Assembly (NCBI GenBank): GCA_963734955.1
Contig: CAVTJO010000012.1
Coordinates: forward strand, 186,001-250,000
DNA from: UBA11986 sp963734955
GTDB lineage: Bacteria; Bacteroidota; Ignavibacteria; UBA10030; UBA6906
Direction: 5' to 3'
Length of the DNA: 64,000 nucleotides
Under the pieces are notes generated by a model. That model worked only from the letters and a program-made list of their open reading frames with translations, searched no databases and was not told the origin of the DNA. Positions 25,809 to 34,041 of this stretch are shown here, in pieces (the stretch's first letter is position 1; every line of letters begins with the position of its first letter). The position numbers were made by a program, and so were the translations under genes.

Positions 25809-25831
25809 CATTCGACAAAGACTGAATTCTG

Positions 25832-25865
25832 CCCGATCCCCCACGAGGGGATCGGGTTTTTTTTT
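25832..25865 (+). terminator. Strong Rho-independent terminator of the repeat-peptide gene
   Basis: CCCGATCCCC and GGGGATCGGG form a 10-bp stem (25832-25841 and 25847-25856) with a 5-nt loop, followed by nine T residues. It lies 23 nt after the stop, making the peptide gene a stand-alone transcript. Confidence 0.95.
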
Positions 25866-26882
25866 GTGACAGACCATCCTGAAAAGGTCGAATTCTCTAT
25901 ATTGAGCCTGCACCTAAGGGAAACCCGTTCCGTAATTTCTGGATCGATAGTGCGACACCAAGGCACATTGATTACTCCAGTTTCATTTTTCCTTACTCTC
26001 GTTAGCGCGACCCTCGCGGGTGTTCAATGGTTACACAAAAGTCCCTTGGACCTTGACAACTTCAGCGCCGGCCTCTTGTATTCGACCTTGTTGCTCTCTA
26101 TCCTGGCAGCTCATCAAATTGGACACTATGTTGCGGCCCGGATCCATAAGGTTGATGCTACTTTGCCGTTGTTCCTTCCTTTTCCCTCGTTCATAGGACC
26201 TTTACCCTTCGGAACGTTGGGGGCAGTGACAAGAATTATCGGAAGGGTATCAAGCAGAAGAGCCATGTTCGACATAGGAGCCTCCGGCCCGATCGCCGGT
26301 TTCATTACGAGTTGCATCGTCCTCGTTCTCGGGTTCAGCCACCTTCCGGCAAGGGACTATCTCTTTGCAATTCATCCCGAGTACGTGACCCTCAACTCAA
26401 TCCCAACAGCGGGCCTGACATTTGGAAACTCAATCATGTATTCGTTTGTGGCCCGGGTTGTTGCGCCTGCAGACGCTTTTGTTCCGCCGATGAACGAGAT
26501 GTATCATTACCCATTTCTTTGTGTAGGGTGGTTCGGTCTATTTTTTACCGCAGTGAACCTAATGCCGATTGGACGACTCGATGGTGGACACATAGCGTAC
26601 TCCATGTTTGGGAGGGGTTACCGTGCAGTCGAGCGGGTTGCCGTTTCCCTTTTGATTGTCCTGGGGTTGGCAGGCATCCCCTCGCTCGTTGGCTCTCAAT
26701 TCACATTCGGGTGGTATGGCTGGTTATTTTGGTGCTCAGCGTTGCTCGCAACCATCAGATGGGCAAAGGTTCGTCCTTCGACCGAAGATGATTCTCCAAT
26801 TGATGGCACCAGATACGTGATCGGCCTGGTCTGCTGGCTCATACTCATTACATCTTTCTCGCCTGCTCCGTTTTCGATGTAA
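25866..26882 (+). CDS. M50-family site-2-protease homologue with HQxxH instead of HExxH
   Basis: A 338-aa polytopic membrane protein of the S2P/EGY-type M50 peptidase family. The family blocks are present: LPLFLPFPSFIGPLPFGTLGAV (98-121), FDIGASGPIAGF (135-146) and the second zinc ligand region NLMPIGRLDGGH (231-242, Asp239). The zinc motif in the first helix reads H83-Q-I-G-H87: the catalytic glutamate is glutamine (codon CAA at 26115-26117; GAA would restore it). Metal binding could remain but hydrolysis should not. Six or more helices are predicted. The start is uncertain: GTG at 25866 lies in the T-run of the preceding terminator; a TTG 15 codons later is another option. Its physical proximity to the repeat peptide may be coincidence. 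Confidence 0.8.
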   Translation: MTDHPEKVEFSILSLHLRETRSVISGSIVRHQGTLITPVSFFLTLVSATLAGVQWLHKSPLDLDNFSAGLLYSTLLLSILAAHQIGHYVAARIHKVDATLPLFLPFPSFIGPLPFGTLGAVTRIIGRVSSRRAMFDIGASGPIAGFITSCIVLVLGFSHLPARDYLFAIHPEYVTLNSIPTAGLTFGNSIMYSFVARVVAPADAFVPPMNEMYHYPFLCVGWFGLFFTAVNLMPIGRLDGGHIAYSMFGRGYRAVERVAVSLLIVLGLAGIPSLVGSQFTFGWYGWLFWCSALLATIRWAKVRPSTEDDSPIDGTRYVIGLVCWLILITSFSPAPFSM

Positions 26883-26885
26883 CGC

Positions 26886-26914
26886 TTGACATTCTTGGCG
26901 ACTTTGGTTAATTT
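26886..26914 (+). promoter_or_regulatory. Candidate promoter of the lipoprotein-propeller-PorV operon
   Basis: TTGACA, a 17-nt spacer, then TAATTT followed by TG. The -10 also satisfies the Bacteroidota-type TAnnTTTG consensus. The predicted start near 26921 gives a leader of about 90 nt before 27012. Confidence 0.55.
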
Positions 26915-27011
26915 TGTACGGACCAACAGGACAACTCAGGGCATATCTATTGAAGTGTTGATACGTTTTTCAATCGAGCGATGCTTTTCTTTGCCACTTC
27001 AATAGACCTCT

Positions 27012-27939
27012 ATGAAATCTTCAGGCCGGATCTCCTTGAGTTTCAAATCGGGCCATGAATTCCGGCTTCTCATGTGCAGAGGCCGCTCCCGTCCCGCATT
27101 CCAAACCAGAAACTTCCTGCCTCTACTTCTTGTCTCCCTCGTGATGAGTGGGTGTGACAAGAACCGTTTGCCGCCCATTGACTCGAAGAATACCGCCCCA
27201 ATCGTGAGCTACCTGTTGGTAAACCCTGACTCGATCTATATTGACAACCTCACTGTTGACCATCTAACGGCGAGTATGCTGTGTCGGCAGACGTCAGAGT
27301 GACTGCCGCTGACAGTGACGGTTCATCGACCTCAGCGGCGGTTACAGCAGATGTGATTCGACCGGATGGTACCCTAGCGGCTACCGGTGTTACGTTGCAC
27401 GATGATGGTGTAGCTCCGGATTCAGTCGCAGGCGACGGATTTTACGCGGTAACGCTCAATTCACTCTCACTCGAGCACAGGCAGGAAGGTATCCGGTCAG
27501 AGTTTCGGCCAGTGACAGACAAGGAGCGATAAGCAATGCCCTCGAAAATGTGCTAAAGCTTACCAGACGGAATTCCATCCCGACCCTATCGAATCTTGAT
27601 GCACCTGATTCGATTACTCGCCCGTTAACCGGTTCGCTGCTCTTTTCGATGACAATCGTCGCCTCAGACTCAGACGGTTTGCAGGACATTTCTGAAGTCT
27701 ACTTCAGAAGTCTAAACTCAACTGACTCAACCGCAAAGTTCTTCCTTTATGACGATGGCAGTACCATTTTGCGAAACGGCGTACTTAGCGGTGACCAACT
27801 TGCCGGTGACGGAGTCTTCACGATCGTGGTTCAATTGCCTTCAACGGCCGCCCCAGGCGAGCGCCTTTTCGCATTTCAGTGCAAGGACACATTTGACAGC
27901 ACGAGTGCAGTCCTGATTCATTCCTTGATAGTCGAGTGA
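27012..27939 (+). CDS. Lipoprotein with two Ig-like/beta-sandwich-type modules, frame-broken twice
   Basis: The first frame holds a signal peptide ending in the lipobox VMSGC (Cys48 from 27012, or residue 28 from the ATG at 27072, a more usual length) and continues to DSIYIDNLTVDHLT. The second module restarts in another frame as GEYAVSADVRVTAADSDGS through SVAGDGFYAVTLN, and the third in yet another as FTLTRAQAGRYPVRVSASD through LIHSLIVE*. The modules resemble each other (DDGxxxDxxAGDGxF pattern, once in each), so this is a tandem-domain surface lipoprotein. Two missing bases, near 27268 and 27460, restore one protein of about 309 aa. It is the first gene of the operon with the propeller and PorV-like proteins. 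Confidence 0.75.
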
Positions 27940-27943
27940 ATTC

Positions 27944-29491
27944 ATGAGACTCACCAAATCTTTGTCTGGATTCGGAATCATGACCATTGTTGCACTGTTC
28001 GGAGCTCAGGCTGGAGCCCAAGATCTGCCTACCTCACCGAGGCTTAGCGTGCAAGGAACAGAGTCTCCCCTTCCTCCCAGCAACTCCGTCTCACACATCT
28101 CAACGAACGGAACAACGATCTGGACCGGAACCGGAAAAGGACTTGCGCGCTCGTTCAACGGTGGACGATCGTGGGAGAGCTTCCGGTTGACGCCGCAGTT
28201 CGCAAACCTTGGCATTTTTGCGGTTGACACACATGGAGACACCATCTGGGCCGCAACGGGATTCACAAAGGATGTTAATGGGCAGGGGGTGCAGACTGGA
28301 ACCGGCTATTCGTATTCGATCGATAACGGCACCACCTGGGTACACTTGCCTCAGCCATTAGACGGCCTCGGCGACAGCATTGTCGCCTATGGAGACAACC
28401 GTGTCAACTTCTTGCCTATTGTCGTGCCAGAGCAGAACGTGACGTTCGACGTTGATGTCACTGATTCAGTGGTCTGGATTTCCAGTTGGTCCAGCGGACT
28501 ACGAAAATCCATAGACCTTGGTCAAACATGGCAGCGAATAGTGCTTCCTTCACGCACGCGAAACTCCATTTCCCCGGGCGACTCGTTGGGTACGTATTTG
28601 ATGGATCCTCGCAACGACAACAACTTTCTTGCTTTCTCGGTCTTTGCACAAACAGATTCCATAATTTGGGCGGGAACGGCTGGTGGCATCAACAAATCTA
28701 CCGATGCAGGATTAAGCTGGTCAAAATATACAACACTGAACCAACAATCACACATCCTGGGAAACTGGGTCATTGCCATCAAGGGGCAGCAACTCAATAC
28801 CGTGTATCGACTCTGGTGCACAAATTGGAAGGCTGATATTGACCCGAATGAACAGTACGGCGTCAGCTATTCAGATGATGGTGGGAGAATCTGGAACAAC
28901 GTCCTGATCGGCACCAAAGCATACGATTTTGCATTCAGGGATTCCATTACCTACATCGCAACAGATGACGGTATCTATCGAACCGGGGATGGGGGCAGAT
29001 CCTGGAACCAATCCGGGACAATCATTGACAGGACAACCGGACAACGTATTGCTTCCACATCATTCTTCTCTGTCGGCGTCATCGGCGATACCGTATACTG
29101 CGGGTCCGATGACGGATTAGTCAAGACTATCGACAACGCCAGTCACGCTTTTGGCGAGACATGGGAAATTCAGAGAGCATATCAGCAGGTGGGCACAGCG
29201 GCAACAACTTACGCGTATCCCAATCCGTTCTCTCCCTCGCAGGAGATCGCGCGCTTTCATTATAGTACGCGAGGTATTCCCGGATCGGTGACGATTGAAG
29301 TGTTCGACTTCGGAATGAACCGCGTCAGAACGATCGTGAAGGATGCCCAACGCTCCGGTACACAGGAGTACGATGAGATCTGGAATGGACGGGATGACGG
29401 GGGAACCCAAGTGACCAACGGAGTATACTTCTACAGAGTGGTCATCAACAATGGCGACCCTACATGGGGAAAGGTCATGGTGCTTGAATAA
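27944..29491 (+). CDS. Secreted BNR/sortilin-like beta-propeller with FlgD-like C-terminal domain
   Basis: A 515-aa exported protein: signal peptide 1-25 (ending AQAGAQ), then repeated blocks of the BNR/VPS10 type (GLARSFNGGRSWESF, GYSYSIDNGTTWVHL, GLRKSIDLGQTWQRI, GINKSTDAGLSWSKY, GVSYSDDGGRIWNNV, GIYRTGDGGRSWNQS). The Ser/Asp-x-Asp-x-Gly-x-Thr-Trp boxes mark about seven blades. The last 85 residues start YAYPNPFSPSQEIARFHY and end GVYFYRVVINNGD, a FlgD-like Ig fold used as a C-terminal signal in Bacteroidota-type secretion. The ATG is 4 nt after the lipoprotein stop. Ligand unknown. Confidence 0.82.
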   Translation: MRLTKSLSGFGIMTIVALFGAQAGAQDLPTSPRLSVQGTESPLPPSNSVSHISTNGTTIWTGTGKGLARSFNGGRSWESFRLTPQFANLGIFAVDTHGDTIWAATGFTKDVNGQGVQTGTGYSYSIDNGTTWVHLPQPLDGLGDSIVAYGDNRVNFLPIVVPEQNVTFDVDVTDSVVWISSWSSGLRKSIDLGQTWQRIVLPSRTRNSISPGDSLGTYLMDPRNDNNFLAFSVFAQTDSIIWAGTAGGINKSTDAGLSWSKYTTLNQQSHILGNWVIAIKGQQLNTVYRLWCTNWKADIDPNEQYGVSYSDDGGRIWNNVLIGTKAYDFAFRDSITYIATDDGIYRTGDGGRSWNQSGTIIDRTTGQRIASTSFFSVGVIGDTVYCGSDDGLVKTIDNASHAFGETWEIQRAYQQVGTAATTYAYPNPFSPSQEIARFHYSTRGIPGSVTIEVFDFGMNRVRTIVKDAQRSGTQEYDEIWNGRDDGGTQVTNGVYFYRVVINNGDPTWGKVMVLE

Positions 29492-29492
29492 G

Positions 29493-30459
29493 ATGCAACG
29501 CTACCAGGCAAAGAACGTCGTTGCACTCCTTGGGTTCATGGGACTCCTATTCGGGCAAAGTTCATTTGCACAACTCGGCGGTACCCCCGGCGCATTTAGC
29601 AGAATGGGATTCGGCGCGCGAGGCATTGGGATGGGAAACGCGCTAACCGCAGTAACATCGGGCGACGTTGTTGGCTACTACAATCCGGCGCTGCTCTCCT
29701 GGTCGGAATACCGTCAGGTATCAGCATCGTTTGGAATTCTATCACTTGACAGGCGATTGAACTTCCTCAGCTACTCCCAGCCCCTTCGCCCGAGTGCCGG
29801 CATCTCTGCAGGGATAATCAACGCCGGCGTAAGCAACATCGATGGCAGAGACGCTGACGGAGAGCCGACAGGCTTGCTCAAGACGTCGGAGAACGAGGTG
29901 TTCATGAGTTTTTCGAATCGCTTCAAGAGCGGATTCAGTATTGGATTGACCATCAAACTCCTGTATTACCACCTCTACACAGATGTTTCGACAACAACCG
30001 TAGGTCTTGACGTCGGACTGCTTTTCCCAATCAGCGGCGATCTGACAATTGGCGCAACGGCGCGAGATGTAAACTCCAAGTACAGATGGGATACATCCGA
30101 GTTGTATGGTCAGCAAGGAACTTCCAAAACCTGGGACTTCCCACAGCTCTATACGCTTGGAGTTGCTTACACACTGCTCGACAGTCTCGCACTCGCCGCA
30201 TTCGACATAGAGATCTCAAACCAGAAAACAATCACGGCAAGACTCGGTGTCGAGGTGCCGTTGATCCCAGAGCTCAGCTGTCCGCGCAGGAATGGACCGA
30301 ATCGACCTGAAGGAAAAGGGAAACGGGGTGAAGCCTGCGTTCGGTTTCAGTGCACGGAAGACCATTGACGACTGGACTCCGGCGATCAACTACGCATTTG
30401 TTGTTGAACCGTTCTCTCCTTCCCCAACACATATTATTTCGCTTTCTGTGATCTTCTGA
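29493..30459 (+). CDS. PorV/PorQ-family outer-membrane protein, C-terminus frame-broken
   Basis: A beta-barrel of the PorV/PorQ (UPF0164-like) family, linked in Bacteroidota to T9SS cargo handling. The family block FGARGIGMGNALTAVTSGD...YYNPA lies near residue 40-65 after a signal peptide (ending SSFAQ). The frame is intact to LGVEVPLIPELS; one base further (extra base near 30280) the protein continues VRAGMDRIDLKEKGNGVKPAFGFSARKTIDD and ends in ISLSVIF, with the C-terminal Phe typical of outer-membrane barrels. The ATG at 29493 follows the previous stop by one base and is preferred to an earlier in-frame start. The corrected stop overlaps the next ATG by one base. Confidence 0.85.
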
Positions 30460-31397
30460 TGAGACAGATGATGAATTACGCGGAGAAGACATTCCTATCG
30501 CTCATGCTGTTACTGGCACTTGGCGGGAGCAAAGCGCATTCCCAAGCGGGAGAGTCCGGACTTGCATTTCTGAAGCTTGGAATTTCCGGCCGGGGGATAG
30601 CGATGGGCGATGCCATGAGTGCAATCGTAACAGGTGCTGCCGCAACCTACTATAATCCAGCAGGGATACTGAACACATCGGACAAGAGCACAGCACAACT
30701 CATGTTCATGCACAAAGAATGGATCCAGGACACGCGAGTTGATTTTCTTGGCTCCAACATCCTGCTCGACGATGAAAACGCAATCGGGTTTTCTTTGAAC
30801 TCGACCACCGTTTCGGATATCGAGATTCGAACGCGACCCGGCTCGCCCGAAGGGACCTTCACTGCCCGCAACTTCTCACTCGGGGCAACTTACGCTCATC
30901 TGATCGGCGATCACCTGCGGCTTGGCATTTCGGGGAAATTTCTGTATCAGAAGATTCTGATCGATCAAAGTTCAGGTTTCGGGATCGATGTCGGTGCTCA
31001 ATATACGACGTCCATCGAAAATCTATCTATTGGTGCAGTGGTTGCCAACATTGGCAGCATGCAGGGGCTTCGCAGCGAGACAACAACCCTCCCCTCCCTC
31101 CTGCGGATAGGGCCGGCATATTCGTTTCAGATCGATGACATCAGCTCGCAGATTTCGGTTGCCTCGGATTATCTCTACATTTTTCCCGAGGCGAGGTCAT
31201 ACCTGAATGCAGGAGGAGAATTGTTGTTCAGTGGAACTGTCGCTGCCCGGGCCGGGTATCAGTTTGGCTCGGAAGGTCGGGGATTGGCGGCAGGCGTCGG
31301 CATACTGTATGGAATTGTCGCAGTGGACTACGCATACTCTCATCTGACTGATGATCTCGGCAACACTCACACGGTTTCACTTGCACTCAACTTCTAG
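30459..31397 (+). CDS. PorV/PorQ-family outer-membrane protein (second copy)
   Basis: A 312-aa barrel: signal peptide to about residue 28 (LGGSKAHSQ), then LGISGRGIAMGDAMSAIVTGAAATYYNPAGI, the family hallmark, with alternating beta-strand sequence and a C-terminal Phe (VSLALNF). It is a divergent tandem homologue of the preceding gene and shares its one-base TGATG junction. Family members serve as outer-membrane shuttles or anchors for type IX cargo; this copy's role is inferred from the family and from the secreted propeller gene two positions upstream. Confidence 0.88.
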   Translation: MRQMMNYAEKTFLSLMLLLALGGSKAHSQAGESGLAFLKLGISGRGIAMGDAMSAIVTGAAATYYNPAGILNTSDKSTAQLMFMHKEWIQDTRVDFLGSNILLDDENAIGFSLNSTTVSDIEIRTRPGSPEGTFTARNFSLGATYAHLIGDHLRLGISGKFLYQKILIDQSSGFGIDVGAQYTTSIENLSIGAVVANIGSMQGLRSETTTLPSLLRIGPAYSFQIDDISSQISVASDYLYIFPEARSYLNAGGELLFSGTVAARAGYQFGSEGRGLAAGVGILYGIVAVDYAYSHLTDDLGNTHTVSLALNF

Positions 31398-31406
31398 GAG
31401 AGCGTG

Positions 31407-31898
31407 ATGAGGATAATCCTGTTTTCCGCATTGCTCATGGCAATCCTTGCTCCATCGGATTCGTTCGCAGGCGGGAGGGGTAAACTCAAATGGTTGTCCT
31501 TTACGGAAGGCACAGCAGAAGCAAAGGAGACAGGAAAGAAAATGATGATCGACGTTTATACCGATTGGTGCGGCTGGTGCAAAAAGATGGACAAGGATAC
31601 GTATTCCGATGGAGGCATTGCCGACTATCTCAACCAAAAGTACGTGGCAATCAAAATCAACGCAGAATCATCCGGTACACTCGAATACCGGGGAAAATTG
31701 TACACTGAACGGGAACTTGCAGCGGCATTTGGCGTGAATGGATACCCGAGCATCATTTTCCTGACCCGCGACGGTGACCCCATCACGGTGTACCCCGGCT
31801 ACGCGGACGCGAGCAAGTTCAAAGTCGTCCTCTCGTACATCGCAGAGGACTACTATAAGACGACGAAGTTCCAGGACTATGTTGAGAATCGGAAGTAG
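31407..31898 (+). CDS. Periplasmic thioredoxin-like protein (CGWC active site)
   Basis: A 163-aa Thioredoxin_7-type protein. A signal peptide covers 1-21 (ending DSFA). The active site is VYTDWCGWCKKMD, Cys55 and Cys58, with the Trp before each cysteine normal for the family; the cis-Pro loop appears as NGYPSIIFL. It probably handles disulfides of exported proteins, which fits the secretion operon around it. The ATG at 31407 is preferred to a GTG three bases earlier because AGGAG lies 6 nt upstream of it. Confidence 0.88.
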   Translation: MRIILFSALLMAILAPSDSFAGGRGKLKWLSFTEGTAEAKETGKKMMIDVYTDWCGWCKKMDKDTYSDGGIADYLNQKYVAIKINAESSGTLEYRGKLYTERELAAAFGVNGYPSIIFLTRDGDPITVYPGYADASKFKVVLSYIAEDYYKTTKFQDYVENRK

Positions 31899-31925
31899 AA
31901 CGAGGTTCCCCTCCCCACAGAAATA

Positions 31926-32783
31926 ATGAGGCCGTCGTTTCGATTTGCTCTCATGCTTGCCTTGGTTATCGTGCTTGCAGCCGAGGCCTGCACCCAGCCA
32001 ACCCTGGATTCATCAAACACTACTCACAGGTTTTGGTCGCGCTACAACGTTGCATCCATGACCACGGCCGCGCTTGTTGGAGGCATTTTTGTGTACGGGT
32101 GGGGAGTATGGTGGAAAAACGACTATCGATCATTCCGCTTTTGGAATGATCCACAAAGCTTCTTCAACGCCCACCTTGCGATTGACAAGGCCGGCCACAT
32201 GTATACCGGGTATTACATCTTCCACTCGACGAATGACCTGCTCAACTGGGGTGGTCATGATAAAGGGTCGGCATTCTGGTGGGCGACGGGAATTTCGACA
32301 TTTCATGCCTTCATGGTCGAGGTGGGTGATGGGTTCAGTGAGTACGGCTTTGACTACAGCGACATGCTCTCCAACTGGGCCGGTGTTGGGCTTGGTGTGC
32401 TCCAGCAGAAGGTTCCGGGATTCGACAATGTTGAGATGAAGTGGAGTTTGTATTATCCCCTCAATCGCCATGCGTTCATCATCAACGACCTTTACGACTA
32501 TCACATTTACTGGCTATCGTTCAAGGTGAATAATTTCCTGCCCGAGAGTGTAGCACGGTTGTGGCCTGATTGGCTGCAGCTCGCCGTCGGATATGGCGCA
32601 GCTGATCATGTTACACGAAGAGAATATATAGTCGGGTTTGACTATAACCTTGAGATGATACCAATCGAGGGGACAGACGCCAATCTCATCAAGAAACTTC
32701 TCAACATGTTCCACGCTCCTGCCCCGGGGGTGAAATTCTCGCCCGGTCGCCATCCGGAATTCCAGCTTCTCCTGTTGAATTAG
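31926..32783 (+). CDS. DUF2279 family protein (YfiM-like)
   Basis: A 285-aa exported protein of the DUF2279 family. A signal peptide ends around residue 22 (LAAEACTQ, with a Cys that could be a lipobox). The hallmark DKAGHMYTGYYIFH is near residue 85, with FHAFMVEVGDGFSEYGFDYSDMLSNWAGV further on, a pattern found in YfiM-type outer-membrane-associated proteins. Function is unknown. It is the last gene of the operon starting at 27012 and ends 88 nt before the convergent GT9 gene. Confidence 0.75.
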   Translation: MRPSFRFALMLALVIVLAAEACTQPTLDSSNTTHRFWSRYNVASMTTAALVGGIFVYGWGVWWKNDYRSFRFWNDPQSFFNAHLAIDKAGHMYTGYYIFHSTNDLLNWGGHDKGSAFWWATGISTFHAFMVEVGDGFSEYGFDYSDMLSNWAGVGLGVLQQKVPGFDNVEMKWSLYYPLNRHAFIINDLYDYHIYWLSFKVNNFLPESVARLWPDWLQLAVGYGAADHVTRREYIVGFDYNLEMIPIEGTDANLIKKLLNMFHAPAPGVKFSPGRHPEFQLLLLN

Positions 32784-32871
32784 AGCACCTTCACTTCCGA
32801 ATCGTCTGCATTTCGACAACATCCCAAGGAACGGCCCAGCAAACTCCATTCGGCGAAGAAAAGTCTTCAGG

Positions 32872-34041
32872 TTAAGCCCGTTGTAGTGGGGTCTTCAGAC
32901 GCGAGGCAACATAGTTGACGATGGCATCGAGGTCGATCATCTGGATGCACTCCAGATTGTACGGGCACGATCGTTTCCAACATGGTGAGCACTCAAGCCC
33001 ACCCGGAATGAGCTTCACCCCGCGATCATACAGGTCGATTTCCGACGGACAGCTTACACCAAACCAGACGATGACATGTTTCTTCAGTCCGATGGCGGCA
33101 TGCATTCCGAGCGAGTCGCCCGAGATGATCACGTCACAAATGTTGATGGAGCACAGACCCTTACGCAGACCATCAGTTGTCGGGGTACTGAGAACCTTGC
33201 CTCCCACGGATCGTGAGATCTCCGCATTCCGCAGAGTGTCCTCCGGACCGCCGACAAGGACAAGGCGGACGCCCGGAAGGTGTGAAAGTCGATTGATGAG
33301 AGTGATGTGTTGGTCGACAGTCATCTTCTTGTTCGGATACAGTTCCGAGCATCCCGTGTTCAGTCCTACCACCAGTTCACCTGAGTCCAATCCGTTCTGA
33401 TGCTTGTACGACTCGCAGAATTCTGCTTCTTCCTTCGAGAGGGCGAGCGCGTATTCCTGCCGCCTGTACTTAAGCCTGAACTGTTCACTCTGGATTTGCT
33501 GGACCGTTTTCTGGTTCACTCTAAACTTCAGGGTATCATCCAACCCGAGACGGTAGTTGTAATCCGCTTCTTTGTTAAGTGGTACAATTTGGCCGTGCTT
33601 GTTCAATCCGAAACCGAGTTTCTCTTTCGAGCGAAGGCTATTTGTAAACGCGCACGATCGATGTGATTTATCTGCATTCAGAACAAGGTCGAAATCCAAC
33701 TGTTGAAGCACAAGCCAACTCTCCGGCTCCCAGACGTACACCCTGTCCAGAAGTTGGATATTCTGAAGCAAGGGAGCCGCGTTACTAAGGGTTATCCAGT
33801 AGATGGAACTTGAAGGGTACTTTTCCTTGAGGCCCGGCAACAGACTGGTCGTCACTAGCACGTTGCCCATCGCGTCGAGGTTCACGATCAGGATCTTCGT
33901 ACCAATCGCATCGAAGTCGACACATTTCTCATAGCAGCGCGTGTCCGGGAAACAGGGCTTGTAGCCGGTGAAGCGTTTGCATGATGGAATCGTCAGTCGG
34001 GCGGATTGTTTGCCCTTGTGCTTCACGGAGGACTTCTTCAT
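32872..34041 (-). CDS. GT9 (heptosyltransferase-family) glycosyltransferase with Cys-rich N-terminus
   Basis: A GT-B enzyme of the heptosyltransferase family, 389 aa. The N-terminal domain starts ILIVNLDAMGNVLVTTSLLPGLKEKYP, the family block; the C-terminal donor-binding domain has SGDSLGMHAAIGLKKHVIVWFG (about residues 305-330). Before the fold is a 45-residue extension with Cys21, 30, 36 and 40 (CKRFTGYKPC...CYEKC), and the C-terminus has another four (CSPCWKRSCPYNLEC), suggesting a metal site. It overlaps the next upstream gene by 4 nt (ATGA). Most members add heptose or a related sugar to the lipid A core; the actual sugar here is unknown. Confidence 0.82.
   Translation of the reverse strand: MKKSSVKHKGKQSARLTIPSCKRFTGYKPCFPDTRCYEKCVDFDAIGTKILIVNLDAMGNVLVTTSLLPGLKEKYPSSSIYWITLSNAAPLLQNIQLLDRVYVWEPESWLVLQQLDFDLVLNADKSHRSCAFTNSLRSKEKLGFGLNKHGQIVPLNKEADYNYRLGLDDTLKFRVNQKTVQQIQSEQFRLKYRRQEYALALSKEEAEFCESYKHQNGLDSGELVVGLNTGCSELYPNKKMTVDQHITLINRLSHLPGVRLVLVGGPEDTLRNAEISRSVGGKVLSTPTTDGLRKGLCSINICDVIISGDSLGMHAAIGLKKHVIVWFGVSCPSEIDLYDRGVKLIPGGLECSPCWKRSCPYNLECIQMIDLDAIVNYVASRLKTPLQRA

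Noticed and set aside
25391..25966. A 191-codon minus-strand frame containing four copies of G(I/M)SGIVATPLL-like repeats
   Set aside because: It is the antisense shadow of the repeat-peptide gene and of the start of the M50 gene. It has no ribosome-binding site or known domain and crosses the terminator and promoter.
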